Shown here in pieces: positions 54,601-64,000 of a DNA stretch of 64,000 bases (position 1 is the stretch's first letter; each line of letters starts with the position of its first letter). The stretch spans positions 66,656,134 through 66,720,133 of the forward strand of contig NC_133537.1 of assembly GCF_048544455.1 (NCBI RefSeq), written 5' to 3'. A model generated the notes under the pieces. The model did not search any database, was not told where the DNA came from, and saw only the letters and a program-made list of their open reading frames with translations. This DNA is from Silene latifolia (taxonomy: Eukaryota > Streptophyta > Magnoliopsida > Caryophyllales > Caryophyllaceae). The position numbers and the translations under genes were made by a program.

Positions 54601-54906
54601 AACGAGCCTCCCCCAAGCTAGCATAAACATTGGGGGATTCCTCCACTTAGCATCTGATCAAAAAATTGGGTCAAAATTCCGGTGGGTACTTTGTCCTTTA
54701 TGCTAATAGAGGTTTGCGGAGGTGATTTGATTTAAAAATGAAGAAAACTAGAGATAAGAAGTATCGTCCCTTGCTTTTGGAGCATATGGAAAAGATTAGC
54801 ATATCCCGTCTTTTTATTAAAACGCGTAATAAGGAAGAAAGTCACGACCCCGATCGGGGTTGACCGTTGAATTTTTTTTTTTTTTTTTTTGAAGAAACGG
54901 AAATCT
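51684..54906 (-). mobile_element. E2: second copy of the E1 family, truncated
   Basis: 3' LTR 51684-53096 (1413 bp, TGATAGGCTA...CACTTATCA), polypurine tract after 53096, and 1.8 kb of 3' interior like that of E1 (CCCCCAAGCTAAG, GCATGATCTTTTGAC, AGCAAAAATTCACA). The gag-like ORF would lie to the right but the copia-like element at 54907 interrupts it. CCCCGATCGG-type motifs are at ~52582 and ~54849. Confidence 0.85.
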
Positions 54907-56180
54907 TGTTAGAAATCTAGATCTCTTTACTCAACATATTCATATATGTTATAATTTTAATTTAGTCATAAAATTAAAGGGTGATCTTATGCATGCAAAC
55001 AAAATATAATTAAAGAAGAAATCATCATCTTACATTGATATTTTCGGATCAAAGGGCACAAGAGAGTTCACCTACTCCCTTGTTCTTGAGCTTTCCTTAA
55101 TTGGATGAACAAGGATTCAAGAAGAGAATCCCTCCCAAAAGTATTATACCCAAGATAACAACTTAATAAAACTAATATTATTATTACTAGAATAATACTA
55201 ATTTTGTATAAAAATTGACCCAAAATATTACTTGGTCTCTCTATTATTTCGGTCAAGAGAGAAGGAGGAGAAGGAAGTTTTTATCTTTCTAAAACTCTAA
55301 TTTTAGATGAATGAATAATGAGCTAATACACTAATTTTTAATGTAGTGTATAAGATAAATTATAAGGCAAAAACCCTTGGCTTTGCTCCATGAAAAACCG
55401 GGTGGGGGGGGGGAAGAGAAGGGACCAATGCATACACTAGGAGGTCTTCACAAAAGCAAGTAGTGTTGCATGGCTATGTTTAGTAGGAAATGATTATGTT
55501 TACCACTAACATAATCAACACAATATTTGCCTAATCCTCCTCTTAATTTCGGTACATATAAAATGGACTCCATTTTATTTTTTGTCAATTTGTCAATTTG
55601 TAACATGTCACATGTCACATAAAATTGTTATATATTTTTAACATATTTAAAATCAACGTATTAATAAAAATACGTCATATACAAAAATCGACTTAGTAAT
55701 TCACAATTACTTGTACCAAAATATTTTACCAATTATAAATCACAACAACTTGTATTTATAATAATTTATTCATTCAATTGCAATTGTTTCTTTAAACAAT
55801 AATTTCATTTAAGTAATGAAACAATTCGATTACTTAGACCGTATCTTATTTAATCAAAATTCAATGAGACACGTAAATAATACTTCCAAAATCGTCCGTC
55901 AATTTTTAAGAAATTTAATTGACCCGTATCGTCATACGATCAATTAAATGATCAATTAAGAGTGTTATCCTTTAGGTATGACCTAAGGGGATCAACTGGT
56001 CACCACCGTCTCACAACAGTAATGTCAAACTCTAGTCAGGCAATCATTACCGATATGTGTGGACCTGTTGACAGTAAAATATTACTTACCAATTGTATTC
56101 TTTATAATGAGACTTAAACATGTGATCATCATGATCAACAGTTGTGATCGCATTATTGTCGGAGGACACATATTCCAACA
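54907..56180 (-). repeat. 3' LTR of Gag-only element
   Basis: 1274 bp, TGTTAGAAATCTAG...TATTCCAACA on the plus strand. It is nearly identical to 62454-63559 over the shared part; one visible difference is the length of the G run near 55405. Confidence 0.9.
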
Positions 56181-56191
56181 ATCTCCCACTT

Positions 56192-59165
56192 GTCCTCGAC
56201 AAGTGTGCGTCACCAATTCTATTGTCCTATTACTATCTCCCACTCAATGCAAGGTGTCTTTCAGGTCGTACTTGCAAGTGATCATATCGAGAGTGGTTTC
56301 CTCGATCTGGAGAATAACTGATTGACCGGATTTATCCACCATGGATACATTCTGAGCGTGGCCACGCATTTCCAGTTCATTACTCCTCGAGTGGCCCTGA
56401 GATATTGTTATAACCCTGACTAGGGGTGGACAATTCCTATCGCACTCATTCCCTTCGACCAGCCACATCCATCATAACCCAAAATGTGCCCATTTGACCC
56501 CATTTACGAAGGTCGTAGTAACACAAATCAAAGTTAATCTGAAACTGTGCCATCTTAGGCGAATAGTCTTTAGTCAAAAGAATTGACTCATTAGAATACT
56601 ATAATAGCTCTCGCCACGACCAGGCTATATAAATTTGCCAGAACTTTATAAGCGGTCATAAGGCCCGACAAAGTGTTCCTAACAGTCTGCCTATGTGATC
56701 GACTAGTCATTCTCATATGACTCTATGGCACTTGAACTTGCCATCAATCGCATCACATTCTAGTCACTTCGAGACGTCACCTCATGTAAGTAACTATGGG
56801 CGAATACAATGTTAATCCGTGTTCACTTTAACGGGGTTCAACTGTCTTTACAACCCGTTTGGATACAACAAAGTATAAGGTGAGTTAATAATAACTCAAA
56901 CGACAAATGTCAACATCACATTCAGGTGGTCAATACGTATTACAACCTTGTGATGCACATCGTAAGTGTGTTAACACTAATTGATTGCAATAGAAGTTTA
57001 ACACGCCATGTGTCCATGTGTTCAAAACTTCTTAATCGCATTTTCCTTTACATTCATGTTATCTCTCATAGCATGACCCTTACCAAGTACACATCTAGGT
57101 TCCCAACCTCGGTTTTGGTTCTTTATCTTGAAAGAACTTCCTTGTCGATTATCACATAACAAACGAATTTGTGGTGAATGATATAACTCGTACTGTTCAA
57201 GTACTCCACCCACACGCAATGCACTAGGTATATGTTTTGTAGAGTCTTGCAACAATTTGTCAAGATGATTAGCCTAACACTTCTCACAAGTCCTGGCATA
57301 TTAGGGAATATTAGTTTTGAGTAAGTTCTTACTTCAACTAAGTACTATTCCAAAAATTTTTATTTCTCTTTTTAGCTGAAAAGCTTAGGATTTTCATAAA
57401 TCCTCACGTGTTGTTTGAATTTTAATATGTGCAATCTCTTGACACATAACAGAGTATTCTGTCAAACACTGAAATCGCTCATCGGATTCTCCTCGAGAAT
57501 TCATGACGTTTCTTCTATGGCTTGCCAATTAATCATCATGCTCTTATGCATATGATTCATTATTGGACATGTGCATGATTATTCTAATGGCGAAAACATT
57601 AGTTACTAATAATCATGAGATCAACCATTGTTAGGTTCAATGAACGACCATGACTGCTAATTGCAATTCCATTTTAATTTACATGAATAACCTACATTTC
57701 TTGTTGATTCGATGTGTATATCTCAATACTTATCCAACATCTCATGATGTAATTGGATTCATCATAGTCCATTTTCATCCAGTATTGAAAACTGAAATAC
57801 TTCTTTGTGAAAGAATAGTATTAGCTCGTCATTCCCAATGAGTAATGAGTTATAAACCTTTACAGGATGATTGCTCCCACTAAATTCCATGTCTTCACAT
57901 GATAATTGTCAAAACTCCCACTTAATTCCACATGTTTCGCAATTGACTACTCAATCGAAACATTTCAAGAATTTGAAATATATTTTTGTTTTGCCAAGTT
58001 ATTAAGATAAAACCATATATGTTCCCATCATATCCTTTCAAAATACCTATTTTGAAGAGGTCTCATCTTAACCTTATGGAAAGAGATTTTAAACTCTAAC
58101 TCATTCATGTCATAATGATGCGTAGCAATGTCATTGTTTAAATATGAATAATATCTAATACACGTCCTTCAAAATACACTTTTCAGAAGGAGGTTTAACC
58201 AATTCATTTCCATAATGTGGTTAAGTAATGACTTTTGCGTGGTTAATATTTGACTTAGCAATTGAGGATATCGGCATATCAATCCTTGCAACCTCTAGTC
58301 ATAAATCTCGTTTATTTTCTAGGATGTTACTTCGATTTATTTAGGCTCTTAAGTAAATATCAATATTGAAACTATTGGTCAAAATTTATCATAAACTAGT
58401 CAAAAAACTCTTGTTAGGACTTTAGTCATTCTTATTCCAAAACTTTCTTTTGGTCTCCTCGTGTAGTTATCCTGAGAACATATTCTTTTGATTACTTCAC
58501 TTGGTCTCTTTTGTCATGTAGATCTATTCGAGACCATAGATCTCATCTATTCGTGTATACTATATAAATAGATATACCTTTATTCAAATCATTCTTCCTT
58601 GTGTAGATCTCATTTACACAAGTACATAAATTAATCTTGGTGTTCTTTGTGTCCTCATTTTCTCCCACTCTATCTTTAGAATGAATACACTAGAGATTCA
58701 AAGATAGTATATGAGACACAAATAATGATTTTTGAAGTAGAAGGAGAACTATCTCATAGTTTGACTAATAGTTTTAAATTTTGCAAGTGTACTTGGTGAT
58801 TGACATTCCTTTAAGAGAGTTCATTAACTCAATATCACTTTATAAATGATCATACACAAGCCTTAAGCATGTGGACATATAATGAACCCCATCATTATAG
58901 TTGTCTATTAGATCACTTTAAGTGAATAATCATATGTTTCTATGAACAAGCATGTAAAGACGAATTTTAGAACAAGGATAAAACGATAAAACGGGTGACT
59001 TGGGTTGCAAACCAAGCCACCATTATCCAAAATACAACCATTATCCAAAATACTTTTCCATGTCGAACACGGAAATTAAAAGGTTCTAAAATCCGTAACA
59101 TAATTAAAATAAGACAATAAAAAGCGAAGCTTCATGAAAGCTATTCCTAGCTTCTTGATGGTTTC
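56192..59165. other. 3' non-coding region of Gag-only element
   Basis: About 3 kb where pol would stand in an autonomous copia element. No ORF over ~90 codons and no RT or integrase motif in any frame. A short direct repeat ACCATTATCCAAAATAC is at 59019-59052. Confidence 0.6.
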
Positions 59166-60190
59166 TCAAGCTTGCTTTTCTTTTCCCTTGTCTTTGCTTG
59201 GTGGAGGCCCTATTTACAATAAAAAGGGGATACATTATCACAACTTTGTATCACAATACCATAGTTGAATTAAAAACATAAAAGAAAGGATAGTCATTTA
59301 CCCACTGGAGTGATCTTTCCAGCCTTAATATCACCAAGGTATTTGGAACAATTTCTTTTCCAATGTCCAACACCATTACAATAATGGCATTTATCAAGAG
59401 GACCCTTCTTGATTTTGGAAGTGCTAGCTTCATAAGTCTTAGCTTTGGTGAAAGTGGGAGCTTGCTTCTTACTCTTTTTCCCATTCCTCTTGAATTTCCC
59501 CTTGCTTTTGGTGCTAATGTTAAGCACATCCTTGGGTGGGTTGACATTTAACCCCATGTCTCTTTCAGCTTGCACAAGTAGCTTGTGCAACTCTTCAAGA
59601 GACACGTCCTTGTCTTGCATGTTAAAATTCACCCGGAATTGAACATATGCTTTGACCTTGGATAAGGAGTGTAGAATCCTATCTACAACAAGTTCTTTGG
59701 GGATTTCAACCTTTTGAATCTTCAAGGTCTCGACTAGCTCCATTAATTTGAGCACATGAGGGCTAACCTTTTGTCCCTCTTTGAAGTCGAGATCAAAGAA
59801 TGCCGCGGCCGCCTCATATTGGACGATCCGTGGAGTTTGTGAAAACATTGTCACAAGCTTAGAGTAGATTTCCTTAGCGGTGCCCATTTTAAAGGCTCTC
59901 CTTTGGAGATCCGCCTCCATCGCAAAGATCAACACATTTTTCATTGCGGTGGACTCCTTATGGTAAGCCTCATATGCTTCCCTAGTGGCGACGGTCGACC
60001 TAGTATTAGGTTCGGGTGGAGAGGCCTCGGTGAGGTAACGAAGCTTGTCGTCACCTTGGGCGGCTAGTTTGAGTTGGGCATCCCAATCGGAGAAATTTGA
60101 CCCATTCTTTTCAAGTTTACATCGATCAATGAAGGATCGGAGCCAAGAAGAATTAGCGAGAGGTGTGGCGTTTGGGTTTGGAGTAGCCAT
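59166..60190 (-). CDS. Copia-type Gag, possibly spliced
   Basis: ATG 60190 (MATPNPNATPLANSSWLRSF) to TGA 59294, 298 codons without lesions. Order: copia Gag core (residues ~15-190, with NGSNFSDWDAQLKLAAQ and LVTMFSQTPRIVQYEAAAAF), a basic linker (KGKFKRNGKKSKKQ) and a CCHC zinc knuckle CHYCNGVGHWKRNC (~268-281). It encodes the capsid/RNA-binding protein. Just before the stop, a GT at 59301-59300 and an AG at 59211-59210 would define a 92-nt intron. Splicing would keep frame and replace the last residue with a Lys-rich end (PPPSKDKGKEKQA, stop 59168-59166), as in longer copia Gags. The unspliced end is equally possible; splicing is inferred. No pol follows. Confidence 0.85.
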
Positions 60191-60367
60191 TGATTATGAG
60201 AAATAGAAACGGTCTACAAAACAAAAATAGAAGGAGTAAAACAAATGTCGTTTTCAATAATAATAATACTCGTAAATATTATAATTTAAACAAGTTTTAT
60301 GCATTTTTCTAGTGACCTCTACCCAACTAGATAAATGATTCCAAGACCCAAATTCATAATAACTTGG

Positions 60368-60720
60368 GCACGGTGTGGCCGATGAAACCCTTATCAATAT
60401 AACTCGGTGGATTAACCTTTTAATCGATTCTACTTTTAGAACTCTTGGTCGATAAAATTACATTAATACTTTATCTTTAGCCCAAAACACATCCAACAAG
60501 GGCACGGTGTGGCCGATAAAACCCTTATCGAAAAACTTTTGTTGAGTTCAATCCAAATTTCGAATAAATGTGTCCATGATCCAAACCCATATTAATTTGG
60601 GCACGGTGTGGCCGATGAAACCTTCATCAACATGAATTCGGTGGATAGACATTTATCACCCACTTCCCCTACGTAATAAGGTTTGTACCCCGGTGTGGCC
60701 GAGTGCACTCTCTCACGAAA
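60368..60720. repeat. Leader repeat, GGCACGGTGTGGCCGAT, 4 copies
   Basis: Copies near 60368, 60501, 60600 and 60690, each followed by (R)AAACC(C)TTATC or a variant and TCGGTGGAT. Units are 90-130 bp and diverged. They lie in the 5' leader of the Gag-only element, which is otherwise non-coding (60191-62438). Confidence 0.8.
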
Positions 60721-62438
60721 TAGGTTTTCATGGTTTCTACTTTTTGGTAAGGCTAAGTCTCAATTAATTATTTTAGCGAGAGGTCATGTCAATTTATTAT
60801 CTATCACGTTTTAAGTGAACTAAAGCGGTGAACTACGATAATTATAATTGACACAGTCGATAAACTCGATTGAAGATGATGCATGTTTTAGTTATGGCGA
60901 TTTAGCGATGCATGCGACATATAAATAAAATGCAAGGCATAAAAATAAATCCTAGTATGGCCTTCCTAAAATAGAAAAACTATTTAACTATTACATATTC
61001 GGAAACCAACTCCATTGGTCCCTTGAACTTCAGTTATGGCACGCAGCTCGAGGTAACACCGTCTTTATATATCGCCTTCTTAAATGACACCGTCTTCAAG
61101 GAACTCCAGAATAAATAAATTACATAACAAATTACATAATTTCCTATTATACATTTGTAATTAAAATAAAATAAATCTATTAAATTACATAACGGTGATA
61201 CGAGATCACAATAAATTACAACCGAATCGATATTCCCATACATTTCGGGTAATATCAATTAAAAACTAAGGCAATACTAAGTAAAATTACATAATTCAAA
61301 AATTACATAAAATAAAATTATGACAATCATAAATAAAATGCAGCATTATAATATGTATGAACATGCCCAATTTTATGCTAAATCGCCTTTAAGTAGCCAA
61401 TATCGTATATTTAACGGTTTTTACGGATTTGCGCGATTCAACCTTTTAAAATCACAATAAAATACATAAATTCATATTTATGCATAAGTTAATTACTCTA
61501 ACCTCTTAGGACTCAAAATTAGTTTCCACTAACTATTTGACCATAATTAACTCATATTTCTAAAATTGTTCATTAATGGACTTAAAATTACAATAAAAAT
61601 GCTATAAACTTCAAGTAAATCACAAAATTTCAAATAAATTCAAAATTTGAAATTTAAACTTATGAAAATTCTGGAAAAATACCATGACACTCATAATATT
61701 CAAAAACTTAGGTTAAAATTTCGTAAAATTATCGGAAAAACTATGTTGCGGTTTAACGGACATATCAATAAAAATCATAAAAACATGAGAAAAATTATAT
61801 TCATCAACTTTTCAATTTTAGATCTGAAAAAGATAATAAAATGCAACATGTGACATTTTTCCTTAGTCATAGAGTATGTTTTAGCAATTATTCACTAATT
61901 AAGTCACTATTTATACTATTTTTCATTAAAAATTCATAAATCATGCATGAAGACTTCAATATAGCCTATTATTTTACACACATCTTGTAAAATTGCATGT
62001 GACAATATACTAAATTTCTATGACCAGATTCAAAATTTATCTCATATTAACCTATTTTTCTTCTAAATCCGATTTTAAACATGAAAAATCCATATTTGGA
62101 GCATAATAACTCCAAAAATTCTGAAAATTTACAGGTCATCTAAAAATAAAACATGTGATAACATATCGAAAAAATTACTGGAAAATTTGAAGTTTAGCTA
62201 ATTTTAGTCCGAAAATGACATTTTAATCATAAAATCACATTTTTAATGCCATTATATTATAAGATGAACAATAAAAATCCATAAATTAACCAAAATATCC
62301 TAAAAATACTTTAGGACCAGAAACTTTAACATGCAAAAATTTATTTCGTGATATATCATAATAACACAAATTTACAAGTTTTATATGTTAATCGTATAAC
62401 TCGGAAAAACTATAACCGATTTGCATGCAAACAACCAA

Positions 62439-62451
62439 GGCTCTGATACCG
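62439..62451 (-). promoter_or_regulatory. Primer-binding site of Gag-only element
   Basis: CGGTATCAGAGCC on the minus strand, Met-tRNA type with the first T changed to C. Confidence 0.7.
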
Positions 62452-62453
62452 CT

Positions 62454-63559
62454 TGTTAGAAATCTAGATCTCTTTACTCAACATATTCATATATGTTATA
62501 ATTTTAATTTAGTCATAAAATTAAAGGGTGATCTTATGCATGCAAACAAAATATAATTAAAAAAGAAATCATCATCTTACATTGATATTTTCGGATCAAA
62601 GGGCATAAGAGAGTTCACCTACTCCCTTGTTCTTGAGCTTTCCTTAATTGGATGAACAAGGATTCAAGAAGAGAATCCCTCGCAAAAGTATTATACCCAA
62701 GATAACAACTTAATAAAATTAATATTATTATTACTAGAATAATACTAATTTTGTATAAAAATTGACCCAAAATATTACTTGGTCTCTCTATTATTTCAGT
62801 CAAGAGAGAAGGAGGAGAAGGAAGTTTTTATCTTTCTAAAACTCTAATTTTAGATGAATGAATAACGAGCTAATACACTAATTTTTAATGTAGTGTATAA
62901 GATAAATTATAAGGCAAAAACCCTTGGCTTTGCTCCATGAAAAACCGGGTAAGGGGGGGAAGAGAAGGGACCAATGCATACACTAGGAGGTCTTCACAAA
63001 AGCAAGTAGTGTTGCATGGCTATGTTTAGTAGGAAATGATTATGTTTACCACTAACATAATGAACACAATATTTGCCTAATCCTCCTCTTAATTTCGGTA
63101 CATATAAAATGGACTCCATTTTATTTTTTGTCAATTTGTCACATGTCACATGTCACATAAAATTGTTATGTATTTTTAACATATTTAAAATCAACGTATT
63201 AATAAAAATACGTCATATACAAAAATCGACTTAATAATTCACAATTACTTGTACCAAAATATTTTACCAATTATAAATCACAACAACTTGTATTTATAAT
63301 AATTTATTCATTCCATTGCAATTGTTTCTTTAAATAATAATTTCATCTAAGTAATGAAACAATTCGATTACTTAGACCGTATCTTATTTAATCAAATTTC
63401 ATTGAGACACGTAAATAATACTTCCAAAATCGTCCGTCAATTTTTAAGAAATTTAATTGACCCGTATCGTCATACGATCAATTAAATGATCAATTAAGAG
63501 TGTTATCCTTTAGGTATGACCTAAGGGGATCAACTGGTCACCACCGTCTCACGACAGTA
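62454..63559 (-). repeat. 5' LTR of Gag-only element, truncated
   Basis: Matches 54907-56024. The missing last ~155 bp would lie beyond the CACTA insertion. Confidence 0.9.
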
Positions 63560-64000
63560 CACTAGTAGAAAAACTCCCTACGGTGGCGGTTATAAATGAC
63601 CTTTTGTGGCGGTTTTTAGAGATTTAGGGTGTGTCGTTTATCGCGGCGTCGTATAAACTTTACGGCGGTTGTAGGTGGTTGTACAAATGTCGTTATAGCT
63701 CTCCTATAGTGGCGGTTGTTATACAAAACCGCCATCATAGACTTATATAATACGACGGTTGTTAGACAAGAACCGTCAATGTAACTCATCTATAGTGGCG
63801 GTTATCGTAAGAAAACCGCCACCATAGATATTTCAATGATCACTTTGATAACTATAGTAACGGTTTTTAACTTAAGAACCGCCACCATTGATTATCTATA
63901 GTGGCGGTTTTACTTTAGAACCGTCACTATAGCTCGTGGCGTTTCTAACTTAGAACCGCCGCCAAAAATAGGTATTTTTTTTAAAAAAAAAATTGCTACC
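63560..64000. mobile_element. CACTA (En/Spm) DNA transposon end
   Basis: Starts CACTAGTAGAAAAACTCC, a standard CACTA terminus, directly after GACAGTA in the LTR (a 3-bp duplication would be GTA). The subterminal region has more than ten copies of GTGGCGGTT or its complement AACCGCCAC, often as facing pairs that could form hairpins (for example 63788-63831). This is the expected transposase-binding architecture. The rest, including any transposase, lies outside the window. Confidence 0.85.

Larger units (their letters stand above)
54907..63559 (-). mobile_element. Copia-like element encoding only Gag (TR-GAG-like)
   Basis: 3' LTR 54907-56180, polypurine tract AAGTGGGAGAT (56191-56181), 3.1 kb non-coding, gag 60190-59294, a 2.2-kb leader, primer-binding site 62451-62439 and 5' LTR from 62454, broken at 63559 by a CACTA element. 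No protease, integrase or RT is present, which fits the class of terminal-repeat retrotransposons with a Gag domain. The left flank is AATCT; its partner is outside the window. Confidence 0.8.

Overview
This is nuclear DNA from a flowering plant. It is AT-rich and consists almost entirely of retrotransposons nested inside or joined to one another. I found no host gene, no rRNA or tRNA gene and no prokaryotic feature. The mix of Ty3/gypsy Tat elements (with two RNase H domains), Athila-type elements, Ty1/copia LTRs, a LINE tail and a CACTA end is typical of intergenic or pericentromeric chromatin of a large eudicot genome. A Tat element with an amplified roughly 93-bp repeat in its 3' region resembles the Retand type described from Silene, so Caryophyllales is possible. 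That placement is weak.

Layout, left to right. 1-1384: end of a copia-type element on the minus strand. 1385-9190: a decayed minus-strand Tat element (T1) whose 3' part carries an intact plus-strand ORF resembling plant-mobile-domain proteins (1640-3097). 9191-20577: two pieces of a second Tat family, both on the minus strand. The left piece (B) keeps gag to the start of RT, the right piece (A) keeps RNase H to integrase, and they share one LTR (13881-14526). 20578-25599: the 3' end of a plus-strand Tat-type element, rich in tandem repeats, facing the LTR of a minus-strand relative. 25600-43973: a non-autonomous LTR element (D) on the minus strand. Its only gene resembles the ATHILA ORF-1 family, and it is peppered with phased CGATCG palindromes. 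A plus-strand Athila-type element (29649-40728, target duplication GTCAG) sits inside that gene. 43974-54906: a copia LTR fragment, a D-like LTR, a gag-like-only element (E1, 44522-50490), a LINE 3' end and a second copy of the E1 family (E2). 54907-63559: a copia-like element encoding only Gag, whose right LTR is broken by a CACTA transposon running off the window.

Few ORFs are intact: the antisense ORF of T1, the gag of the copia-like element and the gag-like ORF of E1. The autonomous pol genes carry nonsense codons and frameshifts. Several elements have lost pol entirely and would depend on enzymes supplied by relatives. Element-specific short motif clusters recur in LTRs and internal regions and are the least explained signal here. 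Boundaries rest on LTR ends (TG...CA), primer-binding sites, polypurine tracts and repeated copies, all read by eye.
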